Below, piece after piece: positions 46,675 through 55,668 of a stretch of DNA of 64,000 bases (position 1 is the stretch's first letter; every line of letters starts with the position of its first letter). The notes below the pieces were generated by a model. It had not been told where the DNA came from, made no database searches, and saw only the letters and a list, made by a program, of their open reading frames with translations. The stretch spans positions 3,591 to 67,590 of the forward strand of contig CAXBVF010000001.1 in assembly GCA_963979005.1 (NCBI GenBank). The letters run 5' to 3'. The DNA is from UBA6164 sp963979005. Lineage in GTDB: Bacteria > Patescibacteriota > Gracilibacteria > BD1-5 > UBA6164. Made by a program: the position numbers and the translations under genes.

Positions 46675-47076
46675 GTGAAAGTATTAATAGTTTTTATTAA
46701 AATCTGTATGTATTGTTCAGTTACGGCATTTTTTGTAACTAGTTCATATATATCAATAAAAATTTATGATTTGGTTCTAATAAAGTTACCATATTATGAA
46801 AGTTTGTGGGAAGGGGGTTTTAGGACTGTCGAGAGTGTAGAAAAAGTATCTACTGCACTTTACCTGACAATTCCAGAACTCTCTAAAGAGGTTGCAAAAA
46901 TAAGTACTTCTATGAAAACCATAGAGCAATCAATGGTTCGAATGGATTATTCTATTGGAACGATTTCTTTTACAATTTCCAATCAAATGGGACATATGAA
47001 CAATCAAATGGGACAACTCAATGATAGTTTCCATCCTATGGGAATGATGAAAAAAATGATGTTTTGGTGAAAATAA
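46675..47076 (+). CDS. Foreign-style small membrane protein; standard-code TGA stop two codons before TAA
   Basis: GTG start with a weak AAAGG 12 nt upstream. One N-terminal transmembrane segment (about residues 3-28), then an amphipathic helical part and a Met-rich tail. No family recognised. The frame has no glycine TGA until the end, where TTT TGG TGA AAA TAA occurs. Under the standard code it ends at 47070 (131 residues); here, with TGA as Gly, it would read through to TAA at 47076 (133 residues, ending FWGK). GGN glycines and CGA Arg differ from host style. Own promoter and GC-rich terminator. Confidence 0.75.
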
Positions 47077-47106
47077 GTATTGATAAATATCTTGTTTTCT
47101 AATTTT

Positions 47107-47137
47107 AAAAAAGGGACCTAAAAGGCCCCTTTTTTTA
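47107..47137. terminator. GC-containing bidirectional terminator of the cassette
   Basis: AAAAAAGGGACC, loop TAAAA, GGCCCC and seven T, with one mismatch. Its T run contains the stop codon of the convergent gene at 47135. Confidence 0.85.
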
Positions 47138-47326
47138 TGTAAAATTATCTAATTTTTTTTCTAATTCTCTTAATTCTCTCTCTTCTTTTGCAAACTCTCA
47201 ATTCTCTTTTGCCTGTTTAAGTTTTTCTTCTGCCATTATTTGAGCTATTTTCATATCACTAACATATTTAGCAACTTGAGCTTTGGTCATTTTAGCATTT
47301 GATCCTCCTGGTGCAAGTTCTGACAT
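47135..47326 (-). CDS. Small coiled-coil protein, unknown
   Basis: 63 residues: Gly/Ser start (MSELAPGGSNAK), then an almost continuous charged helix (Lys/Glu/Ala-rich, residues 15-58). One or two TGA-Gly codons mark it as native. It follows recR on the same strand by 24 nt, so it is probably in that operon. No homolog recognised. Confidence 0.65.
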
Positions 47327-47350
47327 AATATATTAAAAATTAGTTAAATA

Positions 47351-47959
47351 TTATAATTCTTTTCTTTCTCTTAGAGCGTTAACTATTGTTATGTTATCTG
47401 CATATTCTATATAACCAGATGAAAGTCATCTAGATAATTTTGTGACTTTTGTTTTGTATTTTAGACCTCTTTTTTCTATTTCCTCAGTTATATAACTACT
47501 TGTGGCTTCTCATTCAATATTTGGATTTGTTGCTAGAATTAGTTCTAGTTTATCATCTGAATTTTCTATTTTTTTAAATAATGATTCAAAATGTAAATCT
47601 CATATAAAAACTCAATTAATGGGGGATATTGCTCATCCGAGTATATGGTAAACTCATTTATATCATCTAGATTCTTCTAGTGTTATCATATCTAGATATT
47701 CTTCAACTATGGCTATAGTTCATTTATCTCTTGATTCTGATGAACAAATATTGCATGTATCTCTTGATATATCTGTAAGTGAATGACATGTATTACAAAA
47801 ATGGACCTTATCTTTTATATTAAGTAAATTATCACTTAAATTGTCTATAAAGTTTTTATTCGAGTTTAATAGGAAAAAAGCTAATTTTGTAGCTGATTTT
47901 TCTCCTACTCAGGGAAGATAACTTATTGAATTAATTAGTTCTTTTAATGCTTCAGGCAA
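47351..47959 (-). CDS. recR: Recombination protein RecR
   Basis: 202 residues. RecFOR-pathway mediator that clamps DNA for RecA loading. Helix-hairpin-helix LPGVGEKSATKLAF near residue 14, zinc finger CNTC...CNIC near 59-73, Toprim motif IAIVEEYLDMITLEESRGYKGVYHILGG near 84-111. Start is TTG at 47959: a TAA lies two codons upstream in frame and no ATG/GTG lies between, so the family N-terminus fixes this start. Confidence 0.92.
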
Positions 47960-48092
47960 AACTTAAAATTTAAGAATAAGGATTTAATCAATTTTAATCA
48001 CTTATTAATATTTGTAAATAAAAAAGCTATAAATATTAGTATTATATTTAAAATAATTATCAGAAATAGTAAAGTTGTTATTTTAAGAATAA

Positions 48093-48120
48093 TTGGATTT
48101 ATTATTTATATAAGTATTAT
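48093..48120 (+). promoter_or_regulatory. Promoter of the pilin-like gene
   Basis: TTGGAT (48093-48098), 16-bp spacer, TATTAT (48115-48120). The rest of 47960-48152 is AT-rich with no supported gene. Confidence 0.55.
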
Positions 48121-48152
48121 TAATATAGTTAATTATAAATTAATATAATTTT

Positions 48153-49733
48153 ATGAAAATACAAAAAATAAAATCTAATAACTCTTTAGCTTTCACATTA
48201 GTAGAACTGATAGTAGTAATAACTATTTTAGCTATTTTGGGTACAATTGCATTCATAAGTTTACAATGATATAGTAGTGATGCTAGGGATAGCGCTAGGA
48301 TATCTGATGTAAATAACATGAAAACAAGTTTAGAATTATTCCATCTTAATTCTTGAAGATATCCTTTCCCAGATAATTCAGAGAATGTAACTTATAGTTG
48401 ATGAACAGTAATTGTATGGAAACAATGAACACTTTGAGACACAGTTACAAGCCAATTATCAAAAAATCTAAATAAAAAACCATTAGATCCTTTATATGAA
48501 AAGGAATATATATATTCTGTAGTTGAGAATGCTAATGAATATCAAATATTGTCTGTATTTGAGTCAGACTTACAGGCAAATAATTTGTTATTAAATAATG
48601 TAAATGCATTAGATAATTCAAATGTAAGATTGGATGGTATATATAATTGATTATATATAAAGACTACGAACTATATAATACCGTCGCCAAGTATAGTAAC
48701 ATCACTTAATCCAGCTTGATTGGATTTTAGTATAGCAACTATTGGGTCACAAGTAACAGATGGGGGGACAAATATTCCAAATATATGAACAACTAAAGTC
48801 GTTCAGTCAACATGAGCATTAGTATTTAATGCTTTTGAAGTCTATGAATGAGTTTTAGATAAGAATTCAGATATAGGTTCATATGTATCAGCATATAATG
48901 TATTATTAAATACATATAGTTGATCAAGTATAATAAGCGATTGAGTAGTAAATGAATTATTAGTACAATCTAATGATGAAGAGAAGATAAATTTTGTAAA
49001 TAGAGCAATATTAAAAAATAATAATAGTGTGGTAATATCTGATTGGAGAGATATTGATTCAAACTGTGATAAACCTGATGTAGTAATTTGAACACAAACT
49101 TGGGCATGATGTAATTCTACAATATGAAATTGATTAGAATATGGTAAAAATGATAATTGAACAGATGGAATAATAGATACTTGTTATAAGGCTTATGATG
49201 CGGTTACTAGTATCACTGCTGATTGTGTTATAGATAGTGTTGATATGGCTAGTAATACAAAGGCAAATACATGGTTTACTTGATCTAATATTGATTGAGA
49301 TATAGAATTTGGTAGTATATGGTGAAAAAATTATACATGAGGAAATGCTGCAAGTGCTTGTATTTTTTGATATCATCTACCTACAGATGCTGAACTTGAA
49401 TATGCTGAAGAATATTTGATAGTAGCTGACTGATGAGCTCCAGATTGTAGAGTATCTGATAACTGGAATTGTGATTGAACTGGTTGGAAACTACATTCTA
49501 CTACAAATAGTACAAATAATATGGTAGAAAAATTAAAATTACCTTTATCTGGTTTTCGTGATACTGATAGTACTTCATATAAACATCGTGGTTTTCGTAT
49601 TGCATTATGGTCTTCTACTACTGATATTAATGATGATCAAACAGGTAGATTATTTGGTTCAAGTACAGAGGGAATATGGCGTTCATTTTGGCCTAAAACT
49701 TATGCATTTAATGTTCGTTGTATAGAAGATTAG
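48153..49733 (+). CDS. Type IV pilin-like protein with FISUMP/sulfatase-modifying-like C-terminal domain
   Basis: 526 residues. The N-terminus has a class III/prepilin signal: short basic leader, then FTLVELIVVITILAIL with Glu at +5. The pseudopilin body runs to about residue 130. The C-terminal domain (GYHLPTDAELEYAEEY ... GFRD ... FWPKTYAFNVRCIED) matches the Fibrobacter major paralogous (FISUMP)-type fold. The last 70 codons use CGT for Arg five times and no TGA, unlike the rest of the gene (AGA, frequent TGA). Likely a surface pilus-tip or adhesin protein, by inference. Confidence 0.85.
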
Positions 49734-49746
49734 TATATTAAATAAT

Positions 49747-49778
49747 AAAAAAACCTGAAATATTTCAGGTTTTTTTAT
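49747..49778. terminator. Bidirectional terminator after the pilin-like gene
   Basis: Near-perfect 30-nt palindrome around AACCTGAAATATTTCAGGTT with A and T tails; serves both convergent genes. Confidence 0.85.
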
Positions 49779-49780
49779 TT

Positions 49781-50146
49781 TTAATAATTGTATACATATT
49801 GTACATCATCTCTTATTACTAAGAAGTCTGTATCTCAAACTCTTTCCATATTCTGTAAATCATCATCTCAAAGTATTGTAGACAAGCTTTCTAGTTCTGC
49901 TATTTGTACATCAAGTAGTTCTTTTTCCATTAATAGAGTCTTTTTTTCAATTTCTAATTCTCTTATATTATAACCTTTTGTAGCATTTACATTTAGTATC
50001 CAAACGTAATATAATAATAGTAAAGATATTAATGATAATAATGCAATATAGGTTGATGTGATTCAGAAGTTAAATTTTTCTTTTTCTTTTTTTCTTCTAG
50101 AGAAATAGCTTTTTTTAAATTCTTTGTTTGTAATAGTTGAACTCAC
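49781..50146 (-). CDS. FtsL/DivIC-like cell division membrane protein
   Basis: 121 residues. Basic cytoplasmic N-terminus (RRKKEKEK), one transmembrane helix (about residues 32-55), then a coiled coil (NIRELEIEKKTLLMEKELLDVQIAEL). Size, topology and position immediately after rsmH fit FtsL, the septal partner of FtsB/FtsQ; primary sequence is too variable to prove it. GTG start at 50146, 28 nt after rsmH. Confidence 0.7.
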
Positions 50147-50174
50147 GTAATAATAAGATTATGGAATATAGATA

Positions 50175-51116
50175 TTAGATTATTTTTTCAGCACATCTAG
50201 CTTTAGCGCTTCTACTTCTAGGGTTATCTTTTATTTCTTTATCAGTTGGTATTATTGGTTTTTTTGTTATTAATTTTATACATTTTGTATGTCCACAACT
50301 ACATATCATATCTCTACATATACAGTCTTTTGTTTCTAGTTTGAATAGTTGTTTTACTATTCTGTCTTCTAGGGAGTGGAAACTTATTACAAATATTTTT
50401 CCATTTTTATCTAGTAATTGTATAGCATCTTTTAAACTTGTTTCTAAATTCTCCAGTTCCTTGTTTACTTCTATTCTAATTGCTTGAAATATTCTAGACT
50501 TAGTTTTTGGTCATCATGGAATTATTTCACTTAAATCAGTTGTAGTTTTAAACTTTTCTTTTTTTCTTCTTTCTACTATTCTGGCAGATATTTTATTTGA
50601 TCCTGGTTCTTCTCAATATTTTAAAAATATATTTCTAAGTTCTTGAGCAGTGTATCAATTTACTATATCAGCAGCAGTTTTTCATTTAGTTTTGTCTAAC
50701 CTCATATCAAGAGGTCATTCTAACATAAAACTAAATCATCTATCAGCTTCATCTAAATGAAGGGAAGATAGTCATAAATCATAGTAGATTCATGTAATTT
50801 TTCATATTTTCTGTTTTTCTAATTCTTCTTTTAGGTTTAAAAAGTTGGAATTAATTAATATTACTTCTACTTTTTTATCCTTGTTTACTTTGTCTAATCT
50901 AATTTTTGCTAATTCTAAGTTTTTAATATCAGCATCAAATCAGATAAGAGTATCTCATGCATTCATTTTTTCTATAATCTTGCTAGCATGTCATCACATT
51001 CATAGGGTAGTGTCTACAATTATGTTTTTTCTATCACTATTTATATTAATTGAATCAACTAATTCATCTAAAAGTACAGAAATATGTCTACTTTCAATGC
51101 TTTTTGTATCAGTCAT
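50175..51116 (-). CDS. rsmH: 16S rRNA (cytosine-1402-N4)-methyltransferase
   Basis: 313 residues, family length. Uses SAM to methylate C1402 in the decoding centre. ESRHISVLLDELVDSIN at the N-terminus, IVDTTLGMGGHASKI (SAM motif), YYDLGLSSLHLDEADRGFSF, GPLDMRLDK and a C-terminal NPRSRSAKARCAEK block, all diagnostic. First gene of the partial division cluster; mraZ is absent upstream. Confidence 0.95.
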
Positions 51117-51307
51117 TTCAGTTAATAATGTTAAAAAAATGTTAATTGGTAGATTTTTATACCTATTTATAGCAAAACTATACTCTATTTTTATTCTTTT
51201 TTTTCCTTTTGTCAAAATAAGTATTAACAATTAACTAGACAAAATGTCTAAAATGATGTGTGCTATATAAAGCTAAAAAAACAGAGTTTTTAACATTTTA
51301 TTAACAC
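51117..51307. other. Intergenic region between rsmH and sufC
   Basis: Divergent spacer. Contains a perfect -35 for rsmH on the minus strand (TTGACA, 51215-51210; the -10 at 16 bp is only TAAAAA) and a 15-nt inverted repeat TAGACA-AAA-TGTCTA at 51236-51250 that could be an operator. No coding frame supported. Confidence 0.35.
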
Positions 51308-51335
51308 TTGTCTATATTAAAACAAAGTGTATAAT
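51308..51335 (+). promoter_or_regulatory. Promoter of the suf operon
   Basis: TTGTCT (51308-51313), 16-bp spacer, TATAAT (51330-51335), 75 nt before sufC. An inverted repeat lies about 60 nt upstream. Confidence 0.6.
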
Positions 51336-51410
51336 TAGAGTATATATAAAAAACTTGATTTTATTAAAATATTACTAAAATAGTAATAGTTTAATTTAAA
51401 ATTACAAATA

Positions 51411-52151
51411 ATGATAAAAATAGAAAATTTAAAAGTATGAGTCTGAAAAAAGGAAATTCTTAAGTGAATTAGTCTTGAATTTGAACTTGGAAAAAATTAT
51501 TGTTTACTCTGAAAAAATTGAAGCGGTAAGTCAACTCTTTCATCTTTTTTAATGTGACATCCTAAATATGAATATAATAGCTGAAAAGTAAGTATAGAAG
51601 ATAATGATTTGCTTGAAATGAACCCAGAAGAGAGAAGTGCCGCTTGATTATTTTTATCATTTCAAAATGTTCCTGAAATCAAATGAATAAGATTAAGCGA
51701 ATATTTGAGAACTATTTATAATATTCATTTAAAAAGTTCTAATCCTGATATAAAGGAATTATCACCATTTATATTTAAAAGGTTCATAAACAAATATTTG
51801 GAAGAGCTTCACATTGATGAAAAATTTATGGAAAGGGAACTTAATGTTTGATTTTCTGGTTGAGAAAAGAGAAAAATTGAGATTCTTCAAATGAAGCTTA
51901 TATGACCAAAATATATTATATTAGACGAAATAGATAGTGGACTTGATTTAGATGCTTTTAGAACAATAGCTGAAATGCTAAAAGATCTTAGTAGTAAAGA
52001 TAATAGTTTAATAATTATTACTCATTATTTCAAAATACTAGAGTATATTAATGTAGACAAAGTGTATGTGATGAAAGATTGAAATATTGTAAAAAATGGT
52101 AATAAAGAGTTAATTAAAGAAATAAGTGAAAGTGGTTTTACAAATTTATAA
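51411..52151 (+). CDS. sufC: Fe-S assembly ABC ATPase SufC
   Basis: 246 residues. ATPase of the SufBCD scaffold. Walker A GKNGSGKST at 34-42 (both flanking glycines TGA), Q-loop LSFQNVPEIKG near 86, signature FSGGEKRK at 148-155, Walker B YIILDEIDSGLD, and switch His in IIITHYFKIL. The sequence after its stop is occupied by a convergent antisense cassette before sufB. Confidence 0.95.
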
Positions 52152-52156
52152 ATAAT

Positions 52157-52178
52157 AAAAAAGCCCCTTACGGGGCGC
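52157..52178 (-). terminator. GC-rich terminator of the antisense cassette in suf
   Basis: GCCCC/GGGGC stem with a 4-nt loop, run of T on the minus strand. The TAA stop of the cassette gene lies inside the loop. It could also attenuate sufC transcripts. Confidence 0.85.
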
Positions 52179-52443
52179 TTTCAGATGAGTATTTCTTATT
52201 TAGTTTTTTCAAACCTTCGAGTATCGCTAATGCTATACAAGCGAAGGCTATGTATCTAAACAAATGATGTACATCCAATGATATTATTTCCCATATCTTC
52301 CATTCAGGATTGGCCCAAAAGAAATGGACAAATATACCTTTAATTGCATTTTGACCTGTCAATAAGGCCAATAGTGGTATAAATGATAAGGATACTATCA
52401 CGAAATAAGTACCGAAACTTAAATACTTTGCATATTTATTCAC
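52168..52443 (-). CDS. Foreign-style small two-helix membrane protein
   Basis: 91 residues, GTG start with AGGAG 7 nt upstream. Two hydrophobic segments (about 9-30 and 58-76), separated by a Trp/His-rich extramembrane loop (FVHFFWANPEWKIWEIISLDVHH). No TGA codon; glycine is GGN, with Ala GCC and CCG Pro unlike the host. No family recognised. It lies antisense between sufC and sufB with its own promoter and terminator. Confidence 0.75.
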   Translation of the reverse strand: MNKYAKYLSFGTYFVIVSLSFIPLLALLTGQNAIKGIFVHFFWANPEWKIWEIISLDVHHLFRYIAFACIALAILEGLKKLNKKYSSESAP

Positions 52444-52476
52444 TTTAATTCTCCTTTTAGCAAAATTGCTTATTAA

Positions 52477-52504
52477 ATAATAACTTAAAATTTATATATG
52501 TCAA
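52477..52504 (-). promoter_or_regulatory. Antisense promoter overlapping the sufB start
   Basis: Minus strand: TTGACA (52504-52499), 16-bp spacer, TATTAT (52482-52477). The -35 box overlaps the ATG of sufB (52498-52500), so it could interfere with sufB expression. Confidence 0.65.
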
Positions 52505-53904
52505 ATCAAAAACAACAAACTGTAACTGTATCTGATACCTGGAATTTTCAGGATGATAATATAGTTTATACTAACGAAATAATCAAGTGAATAAATGAAG
52601 ATGTTGTTAGACAAATCAGTTTGTCTAATAATGAACCAGAATGGCTACTTGAGTCTAGGCTTAAGGCTTTAAAAATATTCAGAGAAAAAGAAATGCCTAA
52701 ATGGTGACCGGATTTGTCTAAGTTGAATTTAGATGAGATTTATTATTATGCTAAACCAGAATGAGCGGGTGCTAAAAAATCATGGGATGATGTTCCTGAA
52801 AATATTAAAAATACATTTGATAGATTAGGTATACCAGAAGCTGAAAAAGAGAGTCTTGCGTGAGTATGAGCACAATATGATAGTGAAGTTGTCTATCATA
52901 GCTTAAAACAAGAATTAGTAGATGCTGGTGTTATATTTGATGATACATCTATAGCTGTGAATAAGTATCCTGAATTATTTAAAAAATATTTTACAAAATC
53001 TATTCCTCTTAGTGATCATAAGTTTGCTGCACTTCACTACGCTGTTTGGTCAGGTTGAACATTTTTGTATGTCCCAAAAGGTGTAAAAGTAACAGAACCT
53101 CTTCAGTCTTATTTTAGAATGAATAAAAAATCAGGTGGACAGTTTGAACATACAATCATTATTATAGAAGATGATGCTGAAGCTCATTATATAGAATGAT
53201 GTTCTGCTCCTAAATATGATGAAAATTCTTTGCATGCTGGATGAGTAGAAATATTTGTATGAAAAAATGCCAAGATGAGATATTCTTCAGTTGAAAACTG
53301 GAGTCTAGATACATATAATTTGAATACAAAAAGAGCTATAGTAGAAGAAAATGCCTACATGGAATGGGTGTGATGAAATATGTGATCAGGAGTCACCATG
53401 TTGTACCCATGTAGTGTATTAAAATGAGATAATTCAAAAACAGATATGCTTTGACTAGCTTTTGCAAATGCTAAACAAAATCAAGATATAGGTTCAAAAG
53501 TAATTCATATTTGAAAGAATACTTCATCAAATATATTGTCTAAATCATTGTCTAAGTGATGATGAATATCGACATATAGATGATTAATAGATATAAAGCC
53601 TAGTGCTGTTTGAGCTGTGTCTAAAATAGATTGTGATGCATTGTTATTAGACAATAAATCAATATCAGATACGGTTCCAAAAATAAACGTTTGAAATAGT
53701 GATTCTATAGTTTGACATGAAGCATCAGCTTGAAAAATAAGTGAGGAAGAGTTGTTTTATCTTCAGTCTAGATGAATATCTGAGGAGGAAGCAACTGGTA
53801 TGATAGTAAACGGATTCTTATCACCAATAATGAAGGAATTACCACTTGAATATGCTAGTGAAATGAATGTATTAATTGCTATGGAATTTGAGGGAGGATT
53901 TTAA
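52498..53904 (+). CDS. sufB: Fe-S scaffold protein SufB
   Basis: 468 residues, family length. Scaffold on which Fe-S clusters are built. EPEWLLESRLKALKIF near residue 48, FLYVPKGVKVTEPLQSYFRMN near 187, HTIIIIEDDAEAHYIEGCSAP near 219, and C-terminal LPLEYASEMNVLIAMEFEGGF. The SufB-specific cysteine region (GCSAP) is present. It should pair with sufC and sufD, but antisense cassettes now separate all three. Confidence 0.96.
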
Positions 53905-53910
53905 AAAGGC

Positions 53911-53960
53911 AAAAAGCCAGACAAGCTTTCCTCCTAAGAAGCTTTTACTGTCTGACTTTT
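53911..53960 (-). terminator. Terminator of the second antisense cassette
   Basis: Minus strand: AGTCAGACA/TGTCTGGCT outer stem with an AAGCTT inner stem, then TTTTT. It begins 6 nt after the sufB stop and may act on both strands. Confidence 0.75.
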
Positions 53961-53970
53961 AAAATTTTGT

Positions 53971-54243
53971 TTACTCACTTTTATTTTCTACTTTCGTAAA
54001 ATGGAGAAACTCTCCATCTATGAAAGCAACAGAAATAGTCATTTCTTTTCTTCCTTTAATAGGAACATCATGACCAAGTAATCCTATTAAAAGTGAATTC
54101 TGTTGTTTTTTACAATCTATGTTACCTTGATTATATCCTTTAAGTCGTGCTTCATTTATAGCCTTATTCCTTGATATTCTGTCTATAATAGCAGCTACTA
54201 TAAATAGTAGTACTATTAAAATATATATGATAGTAAAATCTCT
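53971..54243 (-). CDS. Foreign-style small membrane protein, GTG start
   Basis: 90 residues with the GTG at 54243, 6 nt after GGAG. One N-terminal transmembrane helix (about residues 4-20: FTIIYILIVLLFIVAAII), then a basic patch and a soluble tail (GHDVPIKGRKEMTISVAFIDG). The TTG at 54258 would overlap the Shine-Dalgarno and is rejected. No TGA codon; CGA Arg used. Family unknown. Confidence 0.7.
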   Translation of the reverse strand, partial: RDFTIIYILIVLLFIVAAIIDRISRNKAINEARLKGYNQGNIDCKKQQNSLLIGLLGHDVPIKGRKEMTISVAFIDGEFLHFTKVENKSE

Positions 54244-54275
54244 CACTTTATTCTCCAAAAATTTATGGTAAATAT

Positions 54276-54303
54276 ATTATAATCACATAAGTATTAATGT
54301 CAA
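54276..54303 (-). promoter_or_regulatory. Perfect consensus promoter of the second antisense cassette
   Basis: Minus strand: TTGACA (54303-54298), 16-bp spacer, TATAAT (54281-54276). Confidence 0.75.
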
Positions 54304-54310
54304 TTTTAGC

Positions 54311-54350
54311 TATAAAAAAAGCCAAGCACAGGATAGTGCGAGACTCGGTG
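54311..54350 (-). terminator. Terminator of the third antisense cassette
   Basis: Minus strand: CCGAG/CTTGG plus inner GCAC/GTGC hairpin followed by TTTTTT; only a few nt from the next cassette promoter. Confidence 0.6.
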
Positions 54351-54354
54351 ATAA

Positions 54355-54465
54355 CTAACTAATTAATGAATAGTTAGTTACAATTATATAAATTCCCATG
54401 CATATACTAAATACTGTAAAACAGCATGATTTGTATAGAAAGTGATTTTTTTTCCCAGAAAACAT
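54355..54465 (-). CDS. Micro-protein in foreign style
   Basis: 36 residues, ATG at 54465 preceded by AAAGGAG at 7 nt. Basic start (MFSGKKNHFLYK), then a Cys/Phe/Ile-rich membrane-spanning segment (about 14-31), ending in LIS before TAG. TATAAT at 54495-54490 and an inverted repeat CTCTAA/TTAGAG at 54512-54529 lie upstream, and a hairpin terminator follows. Too small to prove by sequence alone, but the complete expression context makes it plausible. Confidence 0.55.
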   Translation of the reverse strand: MFSGKKNHFLYKSCCFTVFSICMGIYIIVTNYSLIS

Positions 54466-54511
54466 TGTGTTTCTCCTTTTGGTAGTGGAATTATAGTTTA
54501 TTTTTATTTTT

Positions 54512-54529
54512 CTCTAATAAAATTTAGAG
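54512..54529. promoter_or_regulatory. Inverted repeat, possible operator
   Basis: CTCTAA and TTAGAG separated by 6 nt, in front of the micro-protein cassette and about 40 nt before the SufA-like gene on the other strand. Confidence 0.35.
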
Positions 54530-54555
54530 GTCAATATAATATGTAAAAAAAATAA

Positions 54556-54951
54556 ATGTCAAATATTAAATTAGATAAAAATACTGTTAGATATTTTGAA
54601 GATAAAAATATATCAAAAATTAAGATATTTTTTTATGAATCATGATGTAGCTGAACAAAAGTAGATATTAGTGATGATTTTAAAATTGATGATAATTTAG
54701 TACAAGTAGAAACAGATTATCTTTTTGATTTATATATAGAAAAAAAAGATCAAGATAAGTTTATGGATTGCAATATCACTAGAACAGTAAAAGCTGATCA
54801 TACATGAAAAGAAAAGATACGTTATATATTTTCTAATGAAAAAGTAAAAGATAGATGTGGATGTGGTAGTAGTTTTAGTTTTGATAAAAAAGAAATTAAA
54901 ATAGACTTGAGTAAATTAAAGGATATGAAGCTTAATATTAAAACTAAATAA
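54556..54951 (+). CDS. A-type Fe-S carrier (SufA/IscA/HesB family)
   Basis: 131 residues. The three conserved cysteines are present as ESGCSGT near residue 31 and DRCGCGSSF near 101-110, the family ligand set. Transfers Fe-S clusters to target proteins. TGA encodes both glycines around the first cysteine. Spaced 3 nt before sufD in the suf cluster. Confidence 0.85.
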
Positions 54952-54954
54952 AAA

Positions 54955-55632
54955 ATGAAAATTACAAAAAATTGATTTTATAAACTATCTGAATTTACTA
55001 CAAATGAGATTAACATTGAAGATAACTTAATTGTAGCTATTTTTGATGATTTAAATGAGAATTTAAATATAGAAATCTGAGAAAATTCTAGACTAGAATT
55101 TTATTCTATTATAGAAAATACTGATGATTTAAATATAAATTTTTTACAGAAAAAAGAATCATCTATTCTTCAAGTTAGATGTTTATTATTATCAAAAGAT
55201 TCTAATAAAATAAAAACTAGGATATATTCTGAATTATGAGCCTCTAAAACAAAATCTGATATTCAAATTATTTCCATTATTTGAAATAATTGAGAAGTAG
55301 ATTTGGATTGAATAATTCAAATAAATGAAAATATTGAGAAGGTAGATTGAAATTTAAATGAAGAAAATTTATTTTTAGGGAATAGTTGAAAAGTTAATTG
55401 AATACCAACACTTTTAGTAAGAAGTGATGATGTAAAAGCATCTCATGCATGTAAAATGGAAAGAATAAGCGATGATAAACTGTTTTATTTAAGATCTAGA
55501 TGAGTAGGTAAGGAAAATGCACTTTCAATGATGATAGAAGCAAAAATAAAGGGGTTATTTTCATGTATTTCTATGCTTGATAATGAGTTTTATGAAAAAT
55601 TGCTTGATAATATATTAAAAAAGATAAAATAG
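54955..55632 (+). CDS. sufD: Fe-S scaffold protein SufD
   Basis: 225 residues, short against about 420 in E. coli. Beta-helix core similar to SufB (VRSDDVKASHACKMERISDDKLFYLRSRGVGKENALSMMIEAKIKGLF, joined segments near 150-200). The Ala-Ser-His-Ala-Cys motif is typical. The N-terminal part is reduced. Acts with SufB and SufC. Confidence 0.88.
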
Positions 55633-55668
55633 ATTAATTACTAAATATATTAAAATTAATAAAAAAAA

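Noticed and set aside
54243..54258. TTG start at 54258 for the small membrane protein
   Set aside because: It would place the GGAG site inside the coding region; the GTG at 54243 has ideal 6-nt spacing.
1741..54545. Assembly chimera or contamination as the source of the foreign-style cassettes
   Set aside because: They occur at several separate places, each placed neatly at gene boundaries and flanked on both sides by code-25 genes. Cannot be fully excluded without read data.
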